64,000 bases of DNA, from assembly GCF_009727055.1 (NCBI RefSeq), contig NC_052353.1, positions 40,114,830-40,178,829 of the forward strand. Reading direction: 5' to 3'. The stretch comes from Benincasa hispida (lineage: Eukaryota; Streptophyta; Magnoliopsida; Cucurbitales; Cucurbitaceae). Under the pieces are notes generated by a model. The model saw nothing but the letters and a program-made list of their open reading frames with translations, had not been told where the DNA came from and did not search any database. Positions within the stretch are counted from its first letter, which is position 1, and each line of letters opens with the position of its first letter. Positions 35,561 to 46,312 of this stretch are shown piece by piece. The position numbers and the translations under genes were made by a program.

Positions 35561-36446
35561 TATTTATATGATTGGAATTTTCATATTCTCGTTTTCACGA
35601 ATTTTTCTCTACTCTTTTCGGAAAGAATATGAAAATTTTATATACTATTTTGCTGAAATTTTTTAGAGGATAATAATTTTATTTAGTTGATTTTAAGCAG
35701 AAAAAAACTAGTGAAAATAACAATAAATCACTCACAAACCCGATCTAAATCGATTCAAGATTATTTAAATTAATAAATTATTAAATTTAAGATTTAATTG
35801 ATATATATATTACCCCTAAAGTTTATAAGGATAAATTTGAATTTTTTCTAAAAAATGAGACCGTCACATGAAATATAGATTTGGAAACCTTTATTTTTCC
35901 TAATAAACATTGAATACAAATTAAAAATATTTTTAGTTTCATCTCTTACACATCCATTAATACTTGTATATATTTTATTTAGCTACATGGGCGTTTGACT
36001 AAATCTTAAAAGATAATCATCTACCCAACTATATCTAGAGATGTGTTTGGTTTAACCTTTCAAATATTTAATTTTAAAAATATATTTTTTTAAAAAATAA
36101 AATTAAAGTATTCGACAACCACTCAAAATAGTTTTTAAAACGTTTTTATAAAATATGTTTTAAATCGTTTTTTCAAAAAGAGTTTAAATAAAAAGATTTT
36201 TTATTCCTCAAAAACATGCTCATGTCTAATTTTAGATATGTATTTAATAAGTAAAGCGTGTAAACTTGGAGTGTTAAAGAGGACAAACTTATTTTTAAAT
36301 ATATGAGTTTGTTTATCCCAAGTTATGAAATTTATTTGTACTTTTTCCATATATATGGCCAATGGTATTATGTCAAATTGTGGACACTTGTAAAATAAAT
36401 TACAAATTTGGTATCTCATAAATAATCTCTGGGGTGAGAACCAAGG
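35561..36446. other. AT-rich DNA, nothing recognised
   Basis: No supported gene or element; the open frames are short and unsupported. Confidence 0.5.
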
Positions 36447-38296
36447 GGGTGTTTGATCGTGGCTTGAGCCTGGTTAGAAACCCACAGTTTTACCCCTCTT
36501 TTACTTCTCTCGTTTCGCGCTCCATTTTGTAGGTGTATTCTTCAGCCCTCTCTCTCTCATCTGTGACGTGTAATTAATCACCAATCTCTTTTCTCAATTT
36601 CTCCTTTCTTTCATCGTTTGGGTTCTCTTCTTCGTCTCCCTCCGACTGGAATGGGTTTTAGTTTCTGTTTCGCCTTCTTCACTTACTTATGCAACTCGAT
36701 TGATGGGGAGCGACCCAAGTTTCTGCCGAAGAAGCGTAATCTGCTTTCATTTTTCAGCTTTTTCGTGTTTTTGGGTCTTCCCCTTCTGTTATAACGACAA
36801 AATTTGAAGTGGGAATTTGGATCCAGATACGTTTTAATGGAATCGATCTGATTTAGAGTATTAGGTTTTGGATTTTATCTCCATTAGATACGGTTTTTAA
36901 CTGGGCATTGCGATCTTGTTGTTTCAGAGATAAAAGTGGGGAAGAGGAAGATGAAGTTCAAATGGATCAAAGATTTGTAGCTATTTGCTGTTCTTGTGTA
37001 GTAGTGTCAATCAAAATATGGGGATTTTCTGTCTGTACAATGCTCATATTCTACTACCATAACTTTCTTTAAGTTTGATGTTGAATGTTGGATTGCTCTG
37101 CTGGGAAGTAACGAATTGATTCTCTGTTAATTTCTTGTTCACATTCTGTTTCGAAGTGTTCTGCTCCATTTTCTTTTCTTTTTACCCCTTAGATAATGAA
37201 GTTTTGAAATCTTGGTTGAATTGAATTTGGTGCAGGGAAGTGTAATTTTTTTGTTGGAGGGTGGATTCCAAATTCATCAGGTTCTGTGTACAGTAATGAG
37301 AGCTGCCCCCATATTGAAGCTCATCAAAATTGTATGAAGAATGGGCGGCCAGATACTGAATACCTATACTGGAGATGGAAGCCACGGGATTGCGAACTAC
37401 CGATGTTTGATCCAGAAAGATATCTTGAGATAAAAGCTCGGAATCATTAGACTGACCATCTAATATTTCAACTCTAAAAAAATATATCTTTTATGAATAT
37501 TTTTGGAAACAACCACTTATTTGGTCGGTTCATATTATTTTGTGATCTTCTAAAAAATGTTACTGTACTACATCACATTCTCACCATCATAATCAAATGA
37601 AAGGTAATTATCTTATATACAATTTCAATTCTAGATACACCATCCATATTATATAAAAATAAACTATATGATATGTGAAATAATAATGTTAAGTTAGCAA
37701 GATTCAATATATATACATACAATATACCCATTCATTAGTAATTGAGATAATTACCTTCAATATATATACATACATTCAATATATATACATACAATATATA
37801 ATATACCAATTAATTGAGCACCAATATGAAATGTATTTTGTTGGTATGTTTTACAGATTGAAGAGAATTAGAATTATTACAGTTTTTTTAAAAGAATATA
37901 TGAAAATTAATTTATTATGTTCTACAAATTGAGAAAAAAAAAATTGAGATTATCCAGTTTATGTCATAAATGATTTGAGAACATACATGTATATTTGACA
38001 ATCAATCAACAATAGCAAAGCATAATACTTAAAAATAAAAAAATGAAATAAAAAATAAACAGAAAAAAAAAATAGAACTAATCTCATTCACAAAAAACTA
38101 CATCAGATCCTCCAACTCAACTCAACTCTGCACTCAAACACAGACTTCCAAACTCAACTTAACACAACAAAAACAGACAATAATTACCAACTCAACTCAA
38201 CTCTGCAAACAAACATAGATAATTTAACTATCCAGATAATAATTACCAACTCAACTCAACTCAACTCTCTACTTTTATCATGCACAAAACACACCC
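36447..38296. mobile_element. Candidate TIR element containing the TBL fragment
   Basis: The left end GGGGGTGTTTG and the inward-read right end GGGTGTGTTTTGTGC are similar, like the ends of many Harbinger/hAT-type plant elements. The right end (about 38100-38296) has ACTCAACTCAACTC blocks and AATTACCAACTCAACTC repeats typical of a MITE. No convincing target duplication was found, so the unit could instead be a MITE beside an unrelated fragment. Confidence 0.3.
37236..37450 (+). pseudogene. TBL/PMR5N-domain exon fragment
   Basis: After a good splice acceptor (TTTGGTGCAG, ending 37235) one frame with no internal stop reads KCNFFVGGWIPN, NESCPHIEAHQNCMKNGR, YLYWRWKPRDCELPMFDPERYLE, then TAG at 37448. 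This is the PMR5 N-terminal domain of trichome-birefringence-like proteins, Golgi enzymes that O-acetylate cell-wall polysaccharides. Conserved Cys residues and the YWRW..RDCELP..D core are present. The rest of the protein, including the GDS and DXXH catalytic motifs, is missing. The 700 bp upstream (36540-37230) look like a gene 5' part, with an ATG at about 36651, but I cannot confirm an upstream exon. It is a gene fragment, possibly captured by a transposon. Confidence 0.75.
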
Positions 38297-38409
38297 TAAT
38301 AATTTTATCAAACCATAAGCACTAAATTCTAATTATAAACTATAAGGCAAACTAAAATCTAACTTTTTCCAAGTAATGGGGCCAAATTTACAATTTAGTA
38401 CTAGATCAA

Positions 38410-38414
38410 ATTAG
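38410..38414. repeat. Target-site duplication of copia-C, left
   Basis: ATTAG, identical to 56313-56317. Confidence 0.8.
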
Positions 38415-38594
38415 TGTCGTGATTGTGGAGACAAAACTCCACAAAAACACAAAGATGATGAAAATTAATATATATATTGTAATTTTGACAAAAAGTCAAA
38501 ATTGAAGAAAGCCTATTAATTTTGATTGTGAATCTCAAATTAGGCTTGGCCCATTATTCTCATTAAGGTATTTGGACTGAGCATATATATAAAT
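38415..38594 (+). mobile_element. Copia-C 5' LTR, first part
   Basis: Matches 55596-55817 of the 3' LTR (GGAGACAAAACTCCA, AAAGTCAAAATTGAA, GTGAATCTCAAATT). It ends at the TATA-like TATATATAAAT, where MULE-2 inserted. Confidence 0.85.
38586..38594. repeat. 9-bp target-site duplication of MULE-2, left
   Basis: TATATAAAT, repeated at 51533-51541. In the uninterrupted 3' LTR the site reads CATATATATAAATGTATATG. Confidence 0.9.
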
Positions 38595-39171
38595 GATATT
38601 ATCAGGTAAATAGCAGTAATTACACTATCATTTGGAAAAATAGCAAAAGGTATAACACTTTTGAATTATAGCAAAATATATGGAGATCACATGAGTCAAA
38701 CTTTTGAAAATCCTAAAATGCCCTTATCGCCTCTTTTAATTGCAGTATTAATTCGGCATCCGTATTAATGAGACTATAATTAATTCCTCAACTATATATT
38801 CCAACAGATTTTCAACGCCAACTAACTTGATTATTTTAATTTTCCTTAAATCTCAGGATTTAACAGTTGTTATGAATTTATATATCAAATTTAATAGTTA
38901 TTTTGAATTTTTAAATCTTCTACAACAACTATTTTTCAAGTATTGGTTTGAAATTTAAAATTATCATATTATATTAATTATCCTAATTGAAATTTATTTT
39001 TTTTATTATACTTTCAATTAATCTTAATCAAGATTCACAATTTTAAAATACTTGTGAACATTGTATTTATTATTCTTTTTTTTCAAACATAAAATATTAT
39101 AATACAACACGTAGCCCTACCTTTCTTCATCCTCTAGGCGTTTTCTTCTTATGGCTATTAAGTGATTAAGA

Positions 39172-39467
39172 ATTTTGTTCAATGATAAGTGGGATGAAAA
39201 TAACTACTATCATGTTTTTTATCACACATCCAATTTAATTTCATTATATAGCAAGGAAACATGGTCGATTAGTAATGTGGAACAATTTTCAAGTCTATTC
39301 AATTTGAATGATGACCCATTCGTCCTCATCGAGTCAAACGGCCGGCTGGAAGACCTAGGAAAAAGAGAATCCCATCGTGCTTAGAGAATAGAAAAACAGT
39401 ACGTTGTACTCGTAGTGGTAGTATAGGTCATAATCGTAGGTCATGTAAAAATCCAATACCTGGTTGA
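39172..39467 (+). pseudogene. MULE-2 transposase with internal deletion
   Basis: The frame starts in FNDKWDENNYYHVF, the counterpart of LFDDRWDENSQYHDF at 7024-7078 in MULE-1, and passes directly into SNLISLYSKETW, the counterpart of SNLCLLYRKET at 9073-9105. The C-terminus GRPRKKRIPSCLEN and the knuckle CTRSGSIGHNRRSC (second Cys changed to Ser) follow after a frameshift and end at TGA 39465. The DNA-binding, catalytic and most SWIM parts are gone. In MULE-1 the two junction sites share CATGATTTC. Confidence 0.8.
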
Positions 39468-40029
39468 GTTTAGGTTTTTAGTTGGTTTTGCACTTTTACC
39501 TCATATTTTTCTTTGTGAACATTTATGAATGGTTTTATTTGTTTCAAGTAATTATAAAATTTGTTATTTTTTTTAATACATGTTAATTTTTCCATCTATT
39601 ATTACTATATTTTATATGTTATTCCTCGTACTTTTGCAATATTTAGTTATACTGTAATTATCACTATTTAACGTTTTCACATCTCTTTGTTACAACATAA
39701 TCATATATAACTGTGTATAAAATATTGCTTTTAATTATCAGTTTTGACTAACTGTTTTTTATTTAATTCAAATAAACTTCTTATCAATATTTAGGAATGA
39801 CTAGATATTTAAATAGAATTACAGATTTCAATTCGCTTCATTTGTAGGATAACTAAAAGGAAACAAAATAAAAAGACCACAAAATACATTAACTGTAATT
39901 AAAAAAGTCATTTAAAACACAAACTAAGAGGTTGGTCTAAACAAAAAACATAAATTCAGAAGTTCCAATTTTAGGAAACTTTAATCTAAAATAGTATATT
40001 CATCGGTGATCATATTCTTTTACGCCCAT
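39468..40029. other. AT-rich interior of MULE-2
   Basis: Nothing recognised. It corresponds in position to the MULE-1 intergenic part, but the ACGATCG array of MULE-1 is absent here. Confidence 0.45.
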
Positions 40030-40251
40030 ATTCTTTTACGCCTGACTCAAGTGAAGGTCAAAGGATGAGTCATTCTTGTCAACATATTCTTTAGATTTTT
40101 GTGGTATTTTGCCCTTCACTGCATCAGTCCATATACCAATAATTGGTGTTTTTGTAGCATCCTTCAATGGCACTGATTTTACAACTCTATGTGGATCATT
40201 TCTTTTCTTCCCTTCTCTAATTCTTCTATAGTTGTCTCCAACTATCAACAA
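40030..40251 (-). pseudogene. ULP-like gene exon of MULE-2
   Basis: An open frame with PIIGIWTDAVKGKIPQ and SSFDLHLSQA. The MULE-1 counterpart at about 11068-11245 has GIWIDA and PSFDLHLS in the same order and relative position. Its reverse orientation to the transposase matches MULE-1. A linker of the DUF1985/ULP-like gene is the likely source; it has no recognised catalytic motif. Confidence 0.55.
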
Positions 40252-40398
40252 TAAATAATTAATTTAGTCAGTATAATATTGTTATTTATTTCTAGGGTAT
40301 CATTTATATACAATTACACTTTAATTATAAAAGCTTACATGTCATAAGATGATATGTGTTGACTTCAAGTTTGGATCAATCATATTCAACCTTCTTTT

Positions 40399-40914
40399 TG
40401 TTGGGATTGGTGTCCTAATTCTCTCGGAATCTCATAGTTTGTAAACTTTATACACATTGTTATGAATAAAATAAGAGTTATTTTATTTGCATTTACTCAT
40501 ATCCAATAAACAAAGATCTGTGATTATTGTATGTAAACTTAAGCATGTATATGAGATATACAAATAGATCATGCCTTAAGTAATAACCTTAAAAAGTTTG
40601 TAGTATAAGGATAAAGGAGGGATACATTATCCTAGTGACACAACAGATACGACTCGCTTTGTAGAGGTTTACAAGTGTTGTGAACTACTACAGATGGTCT
40701 GATCCTGACCATTCATGTAGAGACATGTGAGCGGGGGCGTCCTATACAAAGAGTTTGTATAAGATCAGACCACGAGATGAATAGTCTCTTTACATAACGC
40801 CGTTGATACTTGAGACTTACATCTCACTTAAACGACCATAGGTGACATGACCTTAATCCTGAGTGTTTTGAGAACTCCCGCCTTTGAGGACGATCATTTG
40901 ATTAGTATGAGAGA
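40399..40914 (+). mobile_element. LTR-A2, truncated
   Basis: It starts TGTTGGGATTGGTGTCCTAA and follows LTR-A (GAGCGGGGGCGTCCTATACA, TGACATGACCTTAATCC) for about 515 bp, then changes abruptly into gypsy gag near 40915. Its 3' part and the gypsy 5' LTR are both missing, so a deletion or recombination joined them. Confidence 0.75.
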
Positions 40915-42060
40915 AGAAGTTCGTGAGAAAACTGTGAGGGAGCTTGCAGAGCTTGACATGGACCTTCAACCCTTGTGAATCATATTTCCACCGACCACCG
41001 TGCCATTCGAACTCAAGCTGGGGCTGATCAACCTATTGCCTATCTCAGAGGGAATGCAGAGGCGAACCCCCACAAATACATCAAGGACTTCCATATGGTT
41101 TAAGTATGCGACCTCATGGAGTCATAGAAGAATAATTGAACCTTAGGGCGTTTCCTTTTTCATTACAAAATGACGCCAAGGATTGGTTGTACTACTTAGC
41201 TCCAGGATCAATAATTACTTAGAATGAGCTTAAAAAAGAATTTCTTGAAAAAAAAATTTCCCGCTTTTAGAGCCCACTCGATAAGAAAAGATATTTATGG
41301 AATAAAGCAATTTGTTGGTGAGTCTTTGTCTAAATATTGGGAACGGTACAAACGCTTATGTGCTAACTTTCTCCATCACCATATTTCCGACCAACTATTG
41401 ATTCAATATTTCTATAGTGGTTTGCTTGCCAGTGATAGGAACTCCATTGACTCAGCAACTAGAGGCGCTCTTACTAATAAGACGCCCAGGGAGGCTCAGG
41501 AATTAATTTCACGCATGGCTAAAAACAATAAAATTTTGGGACCAGGGCTACCGAATATTATTTAATTGTTAATTTTGAAGTTAAGGAATTAAAAGCTCAA
41601 ATTTCTAACTTAAATTCTCTTGTGACACAGATGGTCCAAGGAGGAGTCGCTTAGGTAAAAGTTTGTGGGGCCTATGGAATTGTAGGACACACCTCTAAAG
41701 CATGTCCTCAAGCCCAAGTCAACGTAGTTGAGGGTTACCAGAGGAAATACGACCCTCATGCCCCAATATATAATCCTTGCTGGCGTGATCACCCTAACCT
41801 CAAATGGGGAGGTCGAGGCCAAAGACAAGGGTATGATAGTTCCAGTCATTCCAATCAACCATCGTCATCTTCCTCAGGTATGTCTTTAGAAGATATCGTC
41901 AAATATTTGGCTGACAACTCCCTAAAATTTCAACAGGAAATCCAACAACTGCAAAAGGACTTTCTCCAGTTATTACAGGACACCAAGGCATATCAGCAAG
42001 AAACTAAGGCGAGTATGGCAAATCTAGGCGCTCAGGTCACATTAACTATTGTAGTGAGTT
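40915..42060 (+). pseudogene. Gypsy gag, broken
   Basis: Shows NPHKHIKDFHMV, IRKDIYGIKQFVGESLSKYWERYKRLCA and HHISDQLLIQYFYSGL, gag motifs of plant gypsy elements, then a knuckle remnant near 41661-41710 (C..YGIVGHTSKAC, second Cys replaced by Tyr) and YNPCWRDHPNLKWG. Several stops and shifts (near 41100, 41220, 41565, 41655, 42060) split it. A coiled-coil-like Gln-rich stretch is at 41930-42010. It once encoded the capsid. Confidence 0.8.
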
Positions 42061-44190
42061 GAATAAAGAACAAGGGCTCAGGGAAGTTACCTGCCCAACC
42101 AGATCATGCCAATGTGAGTGCCATCACACTTAGGAGTGGTAAGGAGCTTCCATCGCCTACGACCTCTTCAGCAACCCACCTCTGCTTGGTAAGTCCAACA
42201 AAGAAGCTGAGAAAAATGAGGGTAAATTCGAGACACAATCGTCTACCCTTAAGGTAAGTACTCTTTCTTCACCTTTTGTTGAATCTTATATTCCTAAAGC
42301 CTCGTTTCCTAGTAGGCTGGCAAGACCAAAACAAGAACATAGGGACAAGAAGTTGATCGAGATGTTTAAAAAGGTTCAGATAAACATTCCTCTCTTGAAC
42401 GCGATCCAACAGATTCCCATGTATGTTAAGTTCCTCAAGGAATTGTGCACCAAGAAGTGGATAGGTAAGGATAAGGAATGGGTGGTGGTAAGTAAGAATG
42501 TATCAACTCTATTTAAACATAATATGCCCGAAAAATGCCAAAACCCAGGTATGTTCACTTTACCCTGCATTATTGGTAATAGAGTCATTCGTCCTGCCAT
42601 GCTTAAACTAGAAGCCTCTATTAATGTCATGCCCTATCATGTGTATGAGGATCTCAATTTGAATGATTTTCAAAAAAACTGTTGTGTGCATCCAATTAGC
42701 TGATAGATCTTATATCTAGCCCCTAGGGATAGTTGAGGACGCGTTATTGCAAGTTAAGGATTTTATTTTCCCAGTTGATTTCTACATTTTGAAAATGGAT
42801 GAAATTTCCACTCATTCTTCTTCTACAATTCTATTAGGAAGGCCTTTTATGAAAAGTGCAAAGATAAAAATAAATGTTGACAAAGGCTGTCTTTCTGTAG
42901 AGTGATGGGGAAGTAGTTTCGTTTAACATGTATGATGCCATGAAATTTCTTGAGGATTGCCCGTCTCTATTTATGATTGAGGCGCATGACTTATTTGATG
43001 ATATTGTGTTGCATGATGGTCATGATGGCTCTGACATATTGATTGTTTCATGTATTGATTTGGATTTGCATGACTCGCATGATTTATCTCTTTCTGCTGT
43101 TGATGTTGGCAACCTAGACGAACCTTCTTCTAATTTTGATATTGTTGATTTGTAGGTACAACGGACTAAGCTGAAGGCTCTCCCTAGTCATTTGAAATAT
43201 GTGTACCTGGGCAAAGGGAACATCCTTCCAGTTATAATCTCCAGGGAGTTGACATCTACCCAAGAGGAATCCATAGTGGGGACTTTAAATACCTACAAGG
43301 AGGCCATTGGGTGGAATCTTAATGATCTCAAGGGAGTGAACCCTTCACTTTGCATGCATAGAATAATTTTAGAGGAAGAAGCCAAGTCCATAATTCAACC
43401 CCTTAGAAGGCTCAACCCCACGATGAAAGACGTCGTTCTCAAGGAAATTTCAAACTCAATGAAGCCAGTTTTATTTACCCAATTCTTAACAGTAAGTGGG
43501 TAAGTCCTATTCACATAGTTCCAAAAAAGACTAGCATGACGATCGTGGAGAACGACAAGGGTGAGATGGTGTTGATGCGCGTAGAGAACGGGTGGAGGAT
43601 GTGCATTGATTTTCGAAAGCTCAATGAGGTAACTAAAAATGACCACTTTCCTATCCATTTTCTTGATTAGATGGTGGAACGACTCCCCAAAAAATCATTC
43701 TTTTGTTTTCTTGATGGGTTCTCTGGATTCTACCAAATCCCAATCGTCAAGACCAGTAAAAGACTACCTTCACTTGCATTTATAGCGTAAAAGACTATCT
43801 TCACTTGCACTTATGGGACTTACGCCTTCAGGAGGATGCCATTCGGGATTTGCAATGCCCCAGTTATGTTCCAAAGGTGTATGATGAGTATTTTTTCTGA
43901 TTTCATAGAAAAGTGCTTAGAGGTATTCATGGATGATTTTACGGTTTATGGAGAGTCTTTCGATGATTGTTTGCATAATCTTGGTCTAGTATTAAAACGT
44001 TGCATTGAGACTAATCTTGTGTTGAATTATGAAAGGTGTCCATTTTATGGCTTCTCATGGGATTGTTTTAGGACATTTAGTTTCTGCAAGGGGGATTGAG
44101 ATAGACAAGGTTAAGATAGATGTTATTTCTAACCTCCCCTATCCTACGTGTGTTAGGGAGATTCATTCTTTTCTTGGTAGCTAAGTTTTT
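42061..44190 (+). pseudogene. Gypsy protease and reverse transcriptase, broken
   Basis: SAITLRSGKELP, then a protease region with VNIPLL-type and KFLKELC motifs (42353-42700); its active-site DLGAS reads KLEAS (about 42610), so the catalytic Asp is lost. The reverse transcriptase begins near 43440: WRMCIDFRKLNE, FLDGFSGFYQIP, YAFRRMPFGICNAP and FMDDFTVYG with both catalytic Asp. Stops and a local duplication (AAAAGACTACCTTCACTTGC, 43755 and 43785) break it. The last part, SFLG near 44170, is cut by LTR-A3. Confidence 0.8.
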
Positions 44191-44196
44191 ACAGGT

Positions 44197-44201
44197 GTTT
44201 C
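44197..44201. repeat. Target-site duplication of LTR-A3, left
   Basis: GTTTC, identical to 46308-46312. Removing the LTR and one copy restores a gypsy pol frame across the site. Confidence 0.75.
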
Positions 44202-46307
44202 TGTTGGGGTTGATGCCCTAAACTCTCATGTCCTGTAGTTTATAAATAATTTGTACGAACGCTTGTGTTGTTAATATATGATATTTACGTCACATCTTGT
44301 ATTTTTGCTCAGTTACTTGTTTTATTTGCTTTACCATAAACCAATAAACATAAAATCCCTGATTATCTGTATGTGACTCAAGCATGTATGTGGTGATATA
44401 TAAGTGGATCATGTCTTGAGTGATAACCAAAATGGTTTGTAGTATATGGATATAGGAGGGAAAACTTATCCTGGTAACGCTACAGATGCGGCCCACTTTG
44501 TGAAATGGTCACAAGTGTTGTGACTTGTCACAAATGGTTTGATCCTGATCATTCGTGTTGGGGACATGCGAGCGGGGGCGTCCTATACAAAGAGTTTATA
44601 TAAGACCTGACCACGAAATGTTAACGTCTTGTTATATAACACCGTTCATGATAGAGACTTCACTTCACTAGGATGACCCTAGGTAACATGACCTCAATCT
44701 TGAGTGAGTTGGGAACTCCTGCCATTGAGGGTAGTCCTTTGATTTGTATGGGTGCGAGTGGCCAGGTCGCCGATTCAAACCTACCATTTTGGGGATATGT
44801 CTGATTTGGGAGCTGGGAACTCAGCTACACAAGATGGAATTCACTCCTTCCCCGAGGTAGAGGTAAGTAGATAGATAACTCCCTTAAAGGCTGATTCCAG
44901 GGCTTGAACGATGTGGCGTCATACACCTTCTCTTGGCTCAAGAGATGCTCACACATAGTTGGACTAAGTTGTATTGTTCATTAGAGGAATCGTGGTACTT
45001 AAGGAGTGAGATGTAACTACAGAGGCATAACAATAATTTGGCCCAGCTGTACTTACGAACATCTATGAATGGTCGTCGTACTCATGATTGGTTATATCCG
45101 ATGGACACAGAAATATATCTGTGGTAAGAAGAGTTCAAATATTGGTCTTTAGTGGAATGCCTGACAGTTAACGGATGGTGGATCTCGTGGCTAAAGAGTT
45201 TAGTCAGCTATTCACGAACCGTTGGAGCTTCGAGCCACAGGTCCATTAGGTCCCCTGGGTAGCTTGGATGAAGTCGAGAACATGTATTTGGGTTAATTTG
45301 AAATGTTCAAATTGAAAAGAGGAAATGCGATTATATATGATATAATTAGCTAAATGTATGAGATACATTATTTTGGAGGAAATTAGATATAAATATTTAT
45401 ATTGAGTAGAGGAAAAAAAATACTATAGTAGATATGTGATATCAAACTATAGGAATAAAAATATAATATGATTATATTTATTAATTAATTAGTTGGTTAA
45501 TTATATGATAATTAATCCAAAATTCACGTTCGGACGTGGGTTAGTGGGGCAACGTTGGTTATTGTAACCGATGAGTTAAAATGAAAATAGTTTTCATTTT
45601 GATCAATCGCCCAAAGATTTTTTCGCGAGCGCGCATTAGTGAACATCTAAACGATCACTTACGTAAAACGAGAGCCTATACGATAGCCCTCTTCGCCTAA
45701 ACGATCGTCTACCTCACGCCTAAACGATCGCACACTGTTGCCTACACGATCGCATAGCTTCTCCAAACGATTGTATAGTGTGCCGATTTTTCTAAATGAT
45801 CGTATACCTTTTCCTAAACGATCGTTTAGTAAATCCTACATGATCGTGTAGCTCCTCCTAAATGATAAGCATTTCTGCTATGTGATAACATCTTTTTCCC
45901 TCCCACTTGCTTATCGCCTACATGATTCGTGTTTCCTCCTTCCTCTACCAAATTCACCAAAGACCACCCTTTGGGTTTTCACTCCGAGAATACCCGGGGC
46001 TCTTTAGTGGTGGTGTTGTCGCCACGACGTTCGTGTTCGTACGGTTGTTCATGCTGCTGTCATTGACACTGCTGCTGGGGATTGGTAGATCGCTTGAAGG
46101 GTTCCATTGCTGTGAGTGCTGAAGTTTGAAGAACGTCTTCAACTGGTATGGCACTCTTTCCCTTGTGATTTTGTTGTTCATAGCATGCCCATAATTAGTA
46201 TTTGTTTGCATAACTGTATGTTTTAAATGTATAATATGTATTTCGGTCACTGTGAGATCAGAGCGATCCGAACGTGCTCATGGAACACTTCGGTAAGAGA
46301 TTCTTCA
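44202..46307 (+). mobile_element. LTR-A3: solo LTR inside gypsy pol
   Basis: Starts TGTTGGGGTTGATGCCCTAA and ends GATTCTTCA; GTTTC lies on both sides. It shares GAGCGGGGGCGTCCTATACA, GTTCATTAGAGGA and the GCGATCCG end block with other LTR-A copies. It is 2,106 bp, longer than LTR-A4 because it holds the ACGATCG array and an AT-rich segment. No internal sequence remains. Confidence 0.85.
45640..45900. repeat. ACGATCG palindromic minisatellite, array 3
   Basis: Units such as CTAAACGATCGTTTAG (perfect palindrome, 45814-45829), CTACATGATCGTGTAG and GCCTACACGATCGCATAG. It is inside LTR-A3 but absent from the shorter LTR-A4. Confidence 0.85.
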
Positions 46308-46312
46308 GTTTC

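Noticed and set aside
45907..46250. Frames of 71 and 98 codons in LTR-A3
   Set aside because: Inside a solo LTR, overlapping on opposite strands, without homologues.
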